Below are positions 48,604-57,931 of a DNA stretch of 64,000 bases, one piece after another. The stretch is from JAJDTQ01 sp963422385 (GTDB lineage: Bacteria > Desulfobacterota > Binatia > UBA9968 > JAJDTQ01): positions 3,472,001 through 3,536,000 of the forward strand of contig OY729432.1 of the NCBI GenBank assembly GCA_963422385.1, in the 5' to 3' direction. The first letter of the stretch is position 1; each line of letters opens with the position of its first letter. The notes beneath the pieces were generated by a model. It saw nothing but the letters and a program-made list of their open reading frames with translations, ran no database searches and was not told the DNA's origin. Made by a program: the position numbers and the translations under genes.

Positions 48604-49727
48604 TCCAGGGAATAGTAGGCCGCGCAGTTGTCCCAGAGGATCTTGTGCTTGTCTTCCTCGCTGATGGTGGAAAGCTCCAGGAAGCTCTCCACCGCGTGGG
48701 GGAACTTCGAGTCGCCGTGCGGGTAGTCGGTAGAGAACACGATGTGGTCGTTCCCCAGGTAGTCGATGACGTACTTGACCGGAGCCTCGTCCGGCTCCAC
48801 GGAAACGAAGCATTGCTTCTTGAAGTATTCGCTGGGCGGCATGGTCAGGTCCGGGGACCACACGTCGGCCTCCCTTTCGTACCCTTCGTCCATGCGCCAG
48901 AGCAGCCACGGCAGCCAACCGCAGTTGGCTTCCAGAAAAGCCACGCGCAGATTCGGGTGACGAGCCAGCACGCCCCCCGCGCAGATGCTGCCCAGAGCCA
49001 GCATCTGTTCCACCGGTTGGGCGAACACACGCCGCAGCATGAAGTTGGGCTCGAACTGATCGCCCGCCTGACGCACGCCGGAGGACGACGATTCGTGGAG
49101 CCCCAGGGGCATTCCAAGGTCTTCGAGCGCGTTCCACAGAGGCTCGTAGTAGTCGTCGTGGAAGTTACGGCCGTTGACCGGGTTCGAGCGCATGAAGATT
49201 CCCCGGAACCCGAGATCCCGGGTGCACCTCGTGACCTCGGCCACGGCCTCGCCCACATCGAAAGGCGAGATCATTCCGGCCCCCAGCAACCGAACGGGAT
49301 CGGTGCTGCAGAAGTCATGAAGCCAGTTGTTGTAGGCCCGCGCCAAGGCAGCCGCGAAACGCGGCTCCATATCCCCCTCGCTGAGGGCCTGAAGCCCTCG
49401 CGTGGGATAGAGCACCGCCACGTCGATGCCCTCCATGTCCATGGCTTCCAGTTGGACCTCGGCCGCCCAGCCGCGCGCGGCGTGAGTGCCGTAGATACCT
49501 TGGTTCTTCTTGAAGTTGTGCCCTTTCGTGACGTTACCGGCATGCACGTCGGGCAATCCCCACAGTTTTCCGTCGGGATGTTGCATGCGCAGGTCGCGCA
49601 CGTTCTCGCTGGTCACCCCGTGCGGCGCAAGAGGCTTGAACTCGGGCTCCAGATAGTTCTCCCACAGATCCGGTGGCTCCATGATATGCATGTCGCTGTC
49701 GAGTATCCTGAATCCGTTCTTCGCCAT
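48600..49727 (-). CDS. Amidohydrolase family protein (amidohydrolase_2, ACMSD-like)
   Basis: This 375-residue protein starts at ATG 49727 (MAKNGFRILDSDMHIMEPP) after AAGGAGAGG. The upstream 42 codons of the open frame lie inside the MITE at 49756 and are not used. DSDMH is the N-terminal metal motif; LHESSSSG and FSTDYPHGD supply the further His and Asp residues. It belongs to the same broad group as the enzyme at 6412. The substrate is unknown. Confidence 0.85.
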   Translation of the reverse strand: MAKNGFRILDSDMHIMEPPDLWENYLEPEFKPLAPHGVTSENVRDLRMQHPDGKLWGLPDVHAGNVTKGHNFKKNQGIYGTHAARGWAAEVQLEAMDMEGIDVAVLYPTRGLQALSEGDMEPRFAAALARAYNNWLHDFCSTDPVRLLGAGMISPFDVGEAVAEVTRCTRDLGFRGIFMRSNPVNGRNFHDDYYEPLWNALEDLGMPLGLHESSSSGVRQAGDQFEPNFMLRRVFAQPVEQMLALGSICAGGVLARHPNLRVAFLEANCGWLPWLLWRMDEGYEREADVWSPDLTMPPSEYFKKQCFVSVEPDEAPVKYVIDYLGNDHIVFSTDYPHGDSKFPHAVESFLELSTISEEDKHKILWDNCAAYYSLD

Positions 49728-49755
49728 CTTCCCTCTCCTTGAAACCCTGGTGTCC

Positions 49756-49929
49756 CTAGTGTCGAATCCGGTAAATTCGCAAGATAATTTGCTGGTTTTA
49801 CTGGTCTTTTTTATCGTCGGCTGGGTTACTCTTCCTCGCGTGGTATTGGCCACTGCTCGTCATCGCGCCTTGCCGACGACAAAAAATCCTGCGCAACTTG
49901 TCTTGCGAATTTACCGGACTCGACACTAG
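49756..49929. repeat. MITE family 1, copy with matched 29-bp ends
   Basis: This 174-bp element starts CTAGTGTCGAATCCGGTAAA and ends with the near-complement of its start. The inverted arms (about 29 bp) differ at one base. The right-hand CTAG gives the TAG stop of the DUF423 gene (49926-49928). The core TGGTATTGGCCACTGCTCGT is shared with the other copies. It has no ORF. Confidence 0.85.
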
Positions 49930-50300
49930 CCTTTCCAGGCGCCCCAGGCGATGCCGAGCCAGCCCAGGAGAAACGCGAGCCCCCCGATGGGAGCGATGGC
50001 GCCCAACCACCGGATTCCCGAAAGGCTCAACGCGTAGAGGCTCCCCGAGAACACCACCGTACCGAGCACGAAGCACCACCCGGCTGCCGTGAACTCGCCG
50101 CGCGGCCACCGGTCCAACGCCAATGCCACCGCGAGCAACGTCACCGCATGGTAGAGCTGATAGCGGACCCCCACCTCGAAGATGTTCAGCATCTCGTCGG
50201 TCAGGTGTCCCCGCAGGCCGTGGGCGGCGAACGCACCCAGCGCCACCCCGGTGAAGCCGGACAAGGCGCCCAGCAGGAAAAACCAGCGGTCTGCGCTCAT
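49926..50300 (-). CDS. DUF423 (YgdD/TMEM256-like) membrane protein
   Basis: This 124-residue protein has four predicted membrane helices. LSGFTGVALGAFAAHGLR and YQLYHAVTLL are typical of DUF423. Its function is not known; the family is widespread. The ATG 50300 is chosen over a longer frame to 50396. Its TAG stop is part of the adjacent MITE. Confidence 0.9.
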   Translation of the reverse strand: MSADRWFFLLGALSGFTGVALGAFAAHGLRGHLTDEMLNIFEVGVRYQLYHAVTLLAVALALDRWPRGEFTAAGWCFVLGTVVFSGSLYALSLSGIRWLGAIAPIGGLAFLLGWLGIAWGAWKG

Positions 50301-50600
50301 GACGTATCCAAGGGAAAATGCGTCGAGACTCGGAACAGGGTCCTCGTTCTGCACGGCTTCATGGTCGCCGTCCATGCGCCCGAGCCGATCCTGCAAGCCG
50401 GGAACCGGGCCTCTGGTAGTCTTTCACAGGGGGAAATGGATTGCAATGTGCCCGGCGCCACACGATCCGCTCCCGGCGGGTTCCGCCGCAAAGGGGCGGG
50501 GATGGACAATTCGCAGCGTGTAGGCTAGTCTATGGTGTCATGGAACGGAGCGATTGTCCGCTGCCGGGAAAGGAGGTTCAGTGTATAAGGAGTACACGAT
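50301..50600. other. Divergent intergenic region between DUF423 and infA
   Basis: No gene is seen in this stretch. A plus-strand promoter candidate for infA lies at 50503-50531. A GC hairpin (CCCGGCGGGTTCCGCCG, about 50472-50488) is upstream of it. A Shine-Dalgarno-like AAGGAG stands six bases before the infA ATG. Confidence 0.5.
50503..50531 (+). promoter_or_regulatory. Candidate promoter for infA
   Basis: TGGACA (50503-50508) and TAGTCT (50526-50531) are 17 bp apart and lie 70 bp upstream of the infA start. Confidence 0.45.
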
Positions 50601-50822
50601 ATGAGCAAGCAGGATAATATCGAGGTTACCGGCACGGTGAGGGAGAGCCTTCCCAACGCCATGTTCAAAGTCGAGTTGGACAACAGGCACAACGTCCTCG
50701 CGTATACCGCGGGCAAGATGCGAAAATTCTACATCAAGATTCTACCCGGGGATCGGGTCACTCTCGAATTGTCGCCCTACGACCTTAGCCGCGGTCGGAT
50801 TACCTACCGGCATCGGAACTAG
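50601..50822 (+). CDS. infA: Translation initiation factor IF-1
   Basis: This 73-residue S1/OB-fold protein binds the ribosomal A site during initiation. IEVTGTVRESLPNAMFKVEL and AYTAGKMRKFYIKILPGDRV are the standard IF-1 sequence. The ATG has AAGGAG upstream. Its TAG stop overlaps a CTAG into which a MITE copy has inserted at 50819. Confidence 0.97.
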   Translation: MSKQDNIEVTGTVRESLPNAMFKVELDNRHNVLAYTAGKMRKFYIKILPGDRVTLELSPYDLSRGRITYRHRN

Positions 50823-50980
50823 CGTCGTGTCCGGTAAATTTGCAAGACAAGTTGCGCAGGATTTTTTGTCGTCGGCAAGGCGCGATGACGAGCAGTGGCC
50901 AATACCACGCGAGGAAGAGCAACGCAGCCGACGGCAAAAAAGACCCGTATATTACCTTGCGTATTTACCGGACACCACAC
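50819..50980. repeat. MITE family 1, inverted copy
   Basis: This copy of about 162 bp has left end CTAGCGTCGTGTCCGGTAAA and right end TTTACCGGACACCACAC. It is in the opposite orientation to the copies at 49756 and 60935. Its left CTAG holds the infA stop codon. The right end has lost the CTAG and several matches, so this copy is degenerating. Confidence 0.8.
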
Positions 50981-51044
50981 CAGGAGCCAACGGGCGGTCG
51001 GCCGACGCCCGGCGTGCATGAGCGAAAGGTGAATCAGCCCGCGT

Positions 51045-52415
51045 TCACGCCACGGGCATGCGCGCCATGAGATCGCCTTGGGCGCCCCGCGCGCGCCGCA
51101 GGATCTCGTGCTCGTCCAGTAACGTACACTGACGATCACGCATGAGCACCCTTCCGTCGACCACCACCGTGTCCACGTCCGTAGCCTTGGCGCAGTGCAC
51201 GAGTTGGCTGACCAGGTCATTGACGGGCTGGAAATGCGGCTTCCGTATGTCCACCAGGATCAGATCCGCACGCTTGCCCGCCTCCACCGTACCGCAGACG
51301 GACCCCAGTCCCAGCGCATGGGCGCCATCGATGGTGGCCATGCGAAGCACGCTGTAGGGATCGATGACCCCGGCATCCTGATGCTTGACTTTCTGTAGCA
51401 GGGAAGCAGCCTTCATGGTTTCAAACAGGTCCTGGCCGTGATTGCTCGCCGCCCCGTCGGTGCCGAGCCCGACCCGGACACCAGCCGCGAGCATCTCCAC
51501 CACCGGGGCGATGCCGTCACCCAGCATCATGTTGCTCACCGGATTGTGTGACACGGACGTCCCGGTCTCGGCCAGATGCCGGATCTCTTCGGGCGACAGG
51601 TGCACACTGTGGGCGAAGATGGCGTCTTCTCCGGGAAGATCGAAATCTTTCAGGTGGGCGACCACGCCCGGCCGGCCAAGCTCCCGGCGAGTGACATCCA
51701 CCACCGATGCCGATTCGGCCACGTGGGCGCTGATCCCGATGGAATGGTGGTCGGCAAAACGTCGTATCTCTCGGAGCAGGTCGGGAGAGGCATTGATAGG
51801 CGGCGTGTTGGGGCCGGTACGAAAGGTGAGCCGGTGATTTTCGCGGGATGAACCGGTGCCGGGCTGACGCGCCATCAACTCCTCTATTCTGGTGAAAGCC
51901 GTCTCCGGGGTCTCCTTGGTGCAGTCCGGCACGATTTCCCCGGAGTCCATGACGGTGCGGGCGAAGACGCCTCGCAGACCCGACTGGGAAATGGCCTCGA
52001 CGGCCGTCACCGCACACTCCGGCCCGGGGTTGAGAAAGTTGTGCTCACAGACGGTCGTGACTCCGCCCTTGAGGTTCTCCAGACACCCCAGCAGCGTCCC
52101 GGCCAGCACATGCTCCGGGTTCAAGGACTCGGCCACCCCATAGATGCGCTTCAGCCACTCCAGAAACGGCATGTCCTCCCAAACGGCCCTCAACAGCACT
52201 TGGTAGAGATGGGTGTGGGCGTTGACCAGGCCGGGCATCAGCACCATCCCCCGACCATCGATGCGCGTCTCCCCTTTCCCTTCGGGTGGCTCGCCCGCCT
52301 GGACCGCGGTGATAACGCCATCCGTGACGCTCACGCATCCTGAGTCGATGACGACCCCGGGGGCCGTCATGGGAAGAATGGTACAGTCGGTGATAACGAT
52401 CGGTTGCGCCTTCAT
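51045..52415 (-). CDS. Amidohydrolase, TrzA/AtzB-like or S-adenosylhomocysteine/8-oxoguanine deaminase family
   Basis: This 456-residue protein has MPGLVNAHTHLYQ with the HxH motif, CEHNF, ISAHVAES, SVSHNPVSNMMLGDGIAPVV and GTDGAASNHGQD. These are the signatures of the chlorohydrolase/deaminase group of amidohydrolases, which removes amino or chloro groups from nucleobase- or triazine-like rings. The ATG 52415 is preceded by GGAG; a TTG four codons earlier is not needed. The specific substrate is not evident. Confidence 0.88.
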   Translation of the reverse strand: MKAQPIVITDCTILPMTAPGVVIDSGCVSVTDGVITAVQAGEPPEGKGETRIDGRGMVLMPGLVNAHTHLYQVLLRAVWEDMPFLEWLKRIYGVAESLNPEHVLAGTLLGCLENLKGGVTTVCEHNFLNPGPECAVTAVEAISQSGLRGVFARTVMDSGEIVPDCTKETPETAFTRIEELMARQPGTGSSRENHRLTFRTGPNTPPINASPDLLREIRRFADHHSIGISAHVAESASVVDVTRRELGRPGVVAHLKDFDLPGEDAIFAHSVHLSPEEIRHLAETGTSVSHNPVSNMMLGDGIAPVVEMLAAGVRVGLGTDGAASNHGQDLFETMKAASLLQKVKHQDAGVIDPYSVLRMATIDGAHALGLGSVCGTVEAGKRADLILVDIRKPHFQPVNDLVSQLVHCAKATDVDTVVVDGRVLMRDRQCTLLDEHEILRRARGAQGDLMARMPVA

Positions 52416-52489
52416 TGTCCGCTCCAAAAACGGAGAGGCGACGCATCCGCCGCCCCTTCCGACTTCCAGCTTGTCGTTGAATCGTAACT

Positions 52490-52753
52490 TCAGGTTTCTC
52501 GCGTTCGGCGTTCATGCGCCTCGTTCACCTTCAACACGCGCCCCTGGATCTCTGCCCCGTTCAAGGCCTCCATGGCAGCTTGCGCCTCGGCCTCGGAGCC
52601 CATCTCGACGAAACCGAAGCCGCGGGACCGGCCCGAGAAGCGGTCGGTCACGATCCTGGCCGACGCCACGGTCCCATGCTCCGAGAAGAGGTCGTGCAAC
52701 TGGGCTTCGGTCACAGCGTAGGGCAGTCCGCTCACATATAGTCTGTCACCCAT
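52490..52753 (-). CDS. RRM-type RNA-binding protein, second copy
   Basis: This 87-residue protein is closely related to the RRM gene at 46848 (LYVSGLPY and RGFGFVEM at residues 44-51) but lacks the long Gly-rich tail. The ATG 52753 is preceded by GGGAG; a longer frame to 52897 has no support. Two RRM paralogs within 6 kb may act under different conditions. Confidence 0.9.
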   Translation of the reverse strand: MGDRLYVSGLPYAVTEAQLHDLFSEHGTVASARIVTDRFSGRSRGFGFVEMGSEAEAQAAMEALNGAEIQGRVLKVNEAHERRTRET

Positions 52754-52893
52754 GGAAGGCTCCCTGTTCGAGGTCCCAACGCCGACGCCCGAGGCTGGCG
52801 GCTGAACCGCGATCGGCGAAGACTTTATCTTCATGCATCCTGCATTGCAAACCTGCGGTTGCGCCCTCTTGGCCGCGTTTGTCCGATAATTCG

Positions 52894-53652
52894 TCAATGG
52901 TGGAAATCATAGGCATCCAGAAGACACTCCCAGTCCCTCGGCCGAATCCTGGCACGCCCACGGTCGAGCTTGTTGACCGAGCGCAGCAGACGGCGAAGGT
53001 TCCGTCGCGCCCGCGCCGCCGGCACCGGGCCCTGGTACTGACGCGCTTTGTCGAAGTCGATGATGTAGACCTCCGGACAGGGCAGCTCGTGGAGTACGAG
53101 GATATTGCGCAGATTGAGATCGGCATGGTCGATGCCCGATACATGCATCACCCGCAACGCACGCCCGACGCGCCGCAGCAGGACCTGCTGCTCGTGGCCG
53201 GAAACACCGCCCAGGAGCGCCGCCCAGAGGGTCTCGGTTCCCTTTAATTCCCTGGTGACCAGCCACCCTCGATACCAGGGTCCGTGCCCTTGTGCCACGA
53301 GTGCGGCCAGGACCTCCGGCGTCGCCACTCCACGTTCCCGGGCTGCCACCGTGACCGCCAATTCCACAAACGGCCGCAAGGGCCGGCTGATGAACCAGTG
53401 GCGTGTGATCCCGCGCAACAGCCCTCCGTGCTGATAGGATCGGACCAGTGCGTGGCCGCCGTCCGCCAGCGCCACGGCATGCAGGCCGGCACGACCGAAA
53501 TGTCGCGTCGGGGCATCGTCGCCCGGGGTCAGGATTTGCGAAGCGAGCTCGGCGCCGTTCACGCCATGTGCCGCCAGCATGGTGAGCCCAAGCCCCGGAA
53601 CCACCGTCTCGAATCCCGCGGGAATCGTCTCGCCCGGCCTTTTCCAGATCAT
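52894..53652 (-). CDS. Kdo kinase-like/InaA-family lipopolysaccharide kinase
   Basis: This 252-residue protein has a protein-kinase-like fold: HADLNLRNIL is the catalytic HxDLxxxN loop and IIDFDKA the DFG-like metal site. It is similar to KdkA/WaaP-type kinases that phosphorylate Kdo or heptose in the LPS core. It is the last gene of the minus-strand lipid A operon, 17 bp downstream of lpxK. The acceptor sugar is inferred from its position. Confidence 0.85.
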   Translation of the reverse strand: MIWKRPGETIPAGFETVVPGLGLTMLAAHGVNGAELASQILTPGDDAPTRHFGRAGLHAVALADGGHALVRSYQHGGLLRGITRHWFISRPLRPFVELAVTVAARERGVATPEVLAALVAQGHGPWYRGWLVTRELKGTETLWAALLGGVSGHEQQVLLRRVGRALRVMHVSGIDHADLNLRNILVLHELPCPEVYIIDFDKARQYQGPVPAARARRNLRRLLRSVNKLDRGRARIRPRDWECLLDAYDFHH

Positions 53653-53669
53653 CTTGAAAGCCGGTGCCG

Positions 53670-54800
53670 CTAGGTTGACGGCGGCCGCGTCACGCGGCCC
53701 CTCCGCACAACCTCCGTGATACGATCCAGCAGGGCCTCCGGCCTGTCGATGGACATTTCAACCCGCAAGGCCACAAGCCTCCCGCTGGCAAAGGGGAACC
53801 GTGCCAGCTTCACGAAATCCTTTTCCGTCGTCACGATCCTGTCGATCCGGTTTCGGGTACGGTTGATCTCGCGCCAATCCCGTTCAGAGTAGCGATGGTG
53901 ATCGGGGAAGTCCAGGGTTTCGACGAGGGTCGCCCCGCACTCCCGGAGCAGGTCGTAAAAACGTTCCGGTCGGGCAATGGCCGAAACCGCCAGAACCCGG
54001 GTCCCGGTCAGGTCGCTCAATGGGAGTTTTCCAAGGCCGCGGTCCATTCGGCACAGCAGACTTCGTGGCTCGAGGGAGGCGAAGAAGATCCTCGAACTGT
54101 CGAAGCGGCCCTGCAGGATCCCCCGCCACCGGTCGTGAGCGTCCGTGACCATGAGAATATCCGCGCGCCGCAAAGCCCGCATGGACTCCCGGAAGGGACC
54201 TGCCGGCAGCATCGAACCGCCGCAATCGACGCCCAGCAGGACCAGATCGACTTCCCGTTCCAGGTTCCGGTACTGGAAACCGTCGTCCAGCAGAAAAAGA
54301 TGGGTGTCGCGGGATGACCGGCTCAACTCCATGCCGGTCCGGTGACGATCGGCGCCGACCCCCACGGTCTGCCCGTAGAGCGCACTCAACATCACCGGTT
54401 CATCGCCGTATTGCAGCAGTTCTCCAGCGGGCTCGTCCATCCAGGTTCCGATGTTCTCGAAGCTGATGGTTACCGGCTGCACGTCCCGCCGGCCGCCGCC
54501 GTAGCCACGGCTCAGGATCACCGCATTGAGGCCACGGCGTCGCAGGTTCTGCGCCAACCACAACCCGGTGGGGGTCTTGCCCGTGCCCCCCACCGTCAGG
54601 TTTCCGACACTCACCACCGGCAGCGGGAGTCTTCGGGTGTCCAGCCACCGGAGATCGTACAGCAGATTCCGCACCCCGGTAACGACGCGGAAAGCCCCGC
54701 TCCACGGCAACAGCAGGCTCCATAGTATCCGGCCGGCGACGCCGCGACGGCCCCACGCGTCACGCACCAGACTCGCCCATGCTCCGGCGGCTCCTGCCAT
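53670..54800 (-). CDS. lpxK: Tetraacyldisaccharide 4'-kinase (LpxK)
   Basis: This 376-residue membrane-associated kinase adds the 4'-phosphate to lipid A precursors. The P-loop GNLTVGGTGKT is at 66-76 and LLDDGFQYRNLERE is a conserved LpxK segment. The N-terminal hydrophobic region (about 20-50) attaches to the inner membrane. It follows waaA, with a short remnant of a repeat end lying between the two genes (54806-54830). Confidence 0.93.
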   Translation of the reverse strand: MAGAAGAWASLVRDAWGRRGVAGRILWSLLLPWSGAFRVVTGVRNLLYDLRWLDTRRLPLPVVSVGNLTVGGTGKTPTGLWLAQNLRRRGLNAVILSRGYGGGRRDVQPVTISFENIGTWMDEPAGELLQYGDEPVMLSALYGQTVGVGADRHRTGMELSRSSRDTHLFLLDDGFQYRNLEREVDLVLLGVDCGGSMLPAGPFRESMRALRRADILMVTDAHDRWRGILQGRFDSSRIFFASLEPRSLLCRMDRGLGKLPLSDLTGTRVLAVSAIARPERFYDLLRECGATLVETLDFPDHHRYSERDWREINRTRNRIDRIVTTEKDFVKLARFPFASGRLVALRVEMSIDRPEALLDRITEVVRRGRVTRPPST

Positions 54801-54805
54801 AACAA

Positions 54806-54830
54806 TTCGCTTACCCGGACACGACCCTAG
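54806..54830. repeat. Remnant end of a repeat element at the waaA stop
   Basis: The sequence TTCGCTTACCCGGACACGACCCTAGG combines the end of repeat family 2 (TTCGCTTACCCGGACA) with the CTAG-type end of the MITE family. The CTAG carries the TAG stop of waaA (54827-54829). No full element is attached. Confidence 0.45.
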
Positions 54831-56119
54831 GCCGCGCCCAGGGAAGAAGTGTTATCGAGTTGCCGGCAAAGCAGGCTCATGCTTCGTGAAAGGACTTCCC
54901 TGTCGGCATCGGCCACGTACCGGGCCCGGCGCCCCATGGCGGATGCGCGCTCTTTGTCCGACAGAAGCCCCTCGACCTCCCTGAGCAAATCCTGCCGATC
55001 ATGGACCTCGACCCCGCCTCCCTGCTCCAACAATTCCCGCGCGAACTCGGCAATGTTGGAACGATGCGGCCCGAAGAGTACGGGCTTGCCCCATCTCGCG
55101 GGCTCGACGAGATTGTGTCCTCCCGCCGGCACCAGGCTGCCACCCACGAAGGCGACGTCGGCGCATCCGTAATACCGTGGCAAATCGCCCAGGGTATCCA
55201 GCAACAGAACCCCATGGCCCCCGGATCGCACGCCACCCATCTCGCTTTGCCTGCGGTAACGCAACCCCCGCTCCCGGAGCAGCCGCTCGACCTCGCCAAA
55301 CCGCTCCGGATGCCTCGGGGCCAGAATCAAGAGAAGTCCCGGATACAAACGGCACAGCTCGGGAAAAACGTCCAGAAGAATTTCCTCTTCGCCGCGGTGG
55401 GTGCTTCCCGCCACCAGCACGGGCCCGCGCGCGTTGCCGGGGTCCGGCACTTCCGGGACCGGACCCGGTTCTGCCGCGACATGCTTGAGCGACCCGGTTA
55501 CGGCGACCTTGCCCGGGTCCACGCCGAGGCGCAGCATTCGGCCCGCGTTCTCATCGTCTTGCATGCCGAAACCGGAAACCTCATCCAGCACCGGCCGGAA
55601 AAGCCGTCGGAAGCGCTGATACATTCGCGCACCACGGGGCGACAGGCGGCCGCTGAGGACCACGGTCGGAACCTTCAAGCGGTGCGCCCCGCGGATAAAA
55701 TTGGGCCAGATTTCCGTTTCCAGCAAAATGATCATCTCGGGCTGAAGCTTGCGAAGACTTCGGGAAACGAGCCATGGCAGATCCAGCGGTAGATAGACGA
55801 CCCCATCGACGTCGGGCAGGGTTTCCCGCACCGTCCGTCGGCCGGTAACGGTCACCGTCGACACCAGCAGCTTGCGATCGGGCCATGCCATCCTTATTCG
55901 GCCAACCAGCGGGGCGGCGGATCGTACCTCGCCCACGGAGGCGGCATGTATCCAGATCGGGCGGGAACCGACCAGGACCGCCATCAATTCCGGCGAATAG
56001 ATAGTGAGACGCTCTCTCAGACCGCCGTAGCGGCCCCGGCGAAAGATGAACCCCAAGGGCCACGCCAGCAGCCCGAAGAGCAATCCCGCGTGCAAAACCG
56101 TATTGTAGAGGCTGAACAC
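54827..56119 (-). CDS. waaA: 3-deoxy-D-manno-octulosonic acid (Kdo) transferase
   Basis: This 430-residue glycosyltransferase transfers Kdo to lipid IVA at the inner membrane. It has an N-terminal membrane helix (residues 8-27), the catalytic ASVGEV (Glu64), and C-terminal GT-B motifs including GGSLVPAGGHNLVEPARWGKPV. It is part of the lpx operon between msbA and lpxK. The stop codon is in a CTAG site of a repeat remnant. Confidence 0.93.
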   Translation of the reverse strand: MFSLYNTVLHAGLLFGLLAWPLGFIFRRGRYGGLRERLTIYSPELMAVLVGSRPIWIHAASVGEVRSAAPLVGRIRMAWPDRKLLVSTVTVTGRRTVRETLPDVDGVVYLPLDLPWLVSRSLRKLQPEMIILLETEIWPNFIRGAHRLKVPTVVLSGRLSPRGARMYQRFRRLFRPVLDEVSGFGMQDDENAGRMLRLGVDPGKVAVTGSLKHVAAEPGPVPEVPDPGNARGPVLVAGSTHRGEEEILLDVFPELCRLYPGLLLILAPRHPERFGEVERLLRERGLRYRRQSEMGGVRSGGHGVLLLDTLGDLPRYYGCADVAFVGGSLVPAGGHNLVEPARWGKPVLFGPHRSNIAEFARELLEQGGGVEVHDRQDLLREVEGLLSDKERASAMGRRARYVADADREVLSRSMSLLCRQLDNTSSLGAA

Positions 56120-56197
56120 CGGCTCACCGCTTGGTCGAAAGGCTGTGCGTCGGTTTCGAGGATCGAAAGCGTTTCATGCTTCTCGCCAGGTTCCTGC

Positions 56198-57931
56198 CTA
56201 CCCGGCCCGGCGGCCGGCGGCCTGGAGGCTGTAGAAACGGCTGTACTCGTGTTGTCGGGCCAGCAGTTCGCCATGGGTCCCCTCTTCCACGATCCTTCCC
56301 CTGGCCAGGACAACGATACGCGTGGCGTTGGAGATGGTCGACAACCGGTGCGCTATGACCATGCTGGTGCGGTTTTCCATGAGGCCGTCCAGCGCGTCCT
56401 GAACCAGCCGCTCCGACTCCGAGTCGAGAGCCGAGGTGGCCTCGTCCAGGATCAGGATGGGGGCATTCTTGAGCATCGCCCGGGCGATGGCGATGCGTTG
56501 CCGCTGTCCGCCGGAAAGCTTCAGTCCGAGCTCTCCAATGACCGTATCATAGCCGTCCGGCAACTCTGTAATGAACTCATGGGCGTTGGCGGCCGTGGCC
56601 GCCCTGATGATGTCGTCCATGCCCTTGGCCGGATCGCCATAGGAGATATTGTTCTTCACGCTGTCGTTGAAAAGAAAGGTGTGTTGCGTCACGATGCCGA
56701 TCTGGCGGCGGAGTGAACCGAGGCTCAGCTTGCGGATGTCCACGCCGTCGACGGTGATGCTGCCCGAGGTCACGTCGTAAAACCGCGGAACCAGGGCCGA
56801 GAGAGTCGTTTTGCCGGCGCCGCTCATACCCACGAGCGCTACCATCTCACCGCGCCGGATCTCCAGGTCGATGCCGGTCAATACCGGGGCCGCCCTGTAA
56901 CCGAACCCGACGTTCCGGAACGCGATGCGGTCCGAAAAGGGTGTGGCGGAAACGGCGTCCGGAGCATCCGTGACTTCCAGCGGCGTGTCCAGCACCTCGA
57001 AGATCCGTTCTCCTCCCGCGATGCCCTGATAGATCTCCGGAAACGCCCGGCTCAGGTGCTTCAACGGCTCATACGTGAGATACATGGCGGTGAAGAAAGC
57101 GAAGAACTCGCCAGCGGTGCGTCCGCCGTCCATGACGGCGTTTCCGCCGTACCACACCACGCCGGCGATCCCGAGACCCGCCAGCCATTCCATCGCCGAA
57201 GGCATGATCGCCCGGGCCCGGCTCGCCTTCATGGTGTGGCGCAGGATTTCCCGGTTCTCCCGGTTGAACCGGTCCAGCTCATACCGCTCCATGCCGAAAG
57301 CCTTGACGATGGAACTCCCCTGAAGGCTTTCCTGAAGGATCGTGGTCAGTGTGCCGGTGCTCACCTGGCTTCTCTTGGTCGCTCTCCTGACGCGGTTGGT
57401 CAGGCGCCGGATGGGAAGAACCGAGCCGGGGAATGCCACGAAGGCGATGGCGGCCAGGAACCAGTCCATATAGAAGGCTACCGCCGTCAACGCCACCACC
57501 GACGTGCTGTTGCGGGCCACCGAGGCGACCGAGGCGGTGAGCGCGACCCGCACCAGCGCGACGTCGCTGGTGACCCTGGAAAGGAGCGTACCCGTAGGGT
57601 GCCGGTGGATGTAGGCCAGGGAAAGCCATTGGAGCTTTTCACACACGGCCGAGCGCAGATCGCGAATGACCCGCTGGCCGACGTATTCCATCAAGTACAC
57701 CTGGCCGAAGTTGCCGGCGCCGCGACAGACGAACAGGATCACGACCATCAGGGTCACGTATGCCAGCATCCCACGGTCCTTGTTCAGGAACACCTGGTCC
57801 ATCATGTCCCGGACCACGAACGGCAGCATTGCGGAGGTGGCGCTGAACAGCAACATGCAGACCACGGCGCCGCAGAAGGAGGGCCATACGTAGGGCCTCA
57901 GGTATCGGAGCAAACGCTGGTATATCTTCAT
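56198..57931 (-). CDS. msbA: Lipid A export ATP-binding/permease (MsbA)
   Basis: This 577-residue half ABC transporter flips lipid A-core across the inner membrane. Six membrane helices lie in the first 320 residues. The nucleotide-binding domain has GMSGAGKTT (Walker A), LSGGQRQRIAIARAM (signature) and ILDEATSALD (Walker B). The ATG at 57931 overlaps the lpxB stop (ATGA), and the longer frame to 58288 is not used. It is co-transcribed with lpxB and waaA. Confidence 0.95.
   Translation of the reverse strand: MKIYQRLLRYLRPYVWPSFCGAVVCMLLFSATSAMLPFVVRDMMDQVFLNKDRGMLAYVTLMVVILFVCRGAGNFGQVYLMEYVGQRVIRDLRSAVCEKLQWLSLAYIHRHPTGTLLSRVTSDVALVRVALTASVASVARNSTSVVALTAVAFYMDWFLAAIAFVAFPGSVLPIRRLTNRVRRATKRSQVSTGTLTTILQESLQGSSIVKAFGMERYELDRFNRENREILRHTMKASRARAIMPSAMEWLAGLGIAGVVWYGGNAVMDGGRTAGEFFAFFTAMYLTYEPLKHLSRAFPEIYQGIAGGERIFEVLDTPLEVTDAPDAVSATPFSDRIAFRNVGFGYRAAPVLTGIDLEIRRGEMVALVGMSGAGKTTLSALVPRFYDVTSGSITVDGVDIRKLSLGSLRRQIGIVTQHTFLFNDSVKNNISYGDPAKGMDDIIRAATAANAHEFITELPDGYDTVIGELGLKLSGGQRQRIAIARAMLKNAPILILDEATSALDSESERLVQDALDGLMENRTSMVIAHRLSTISNATRIVVLARGRIVEEGTHGELLARQHEYSRFYSLQAAGRRAG

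Noticed and set aside
47076..49742. An 888-codon plus-strand frame rich in His, Gln and Arg
   Set aside because: It is antisense to the MFS and amidohydrolase genes, both of which have family motifs and start signals.
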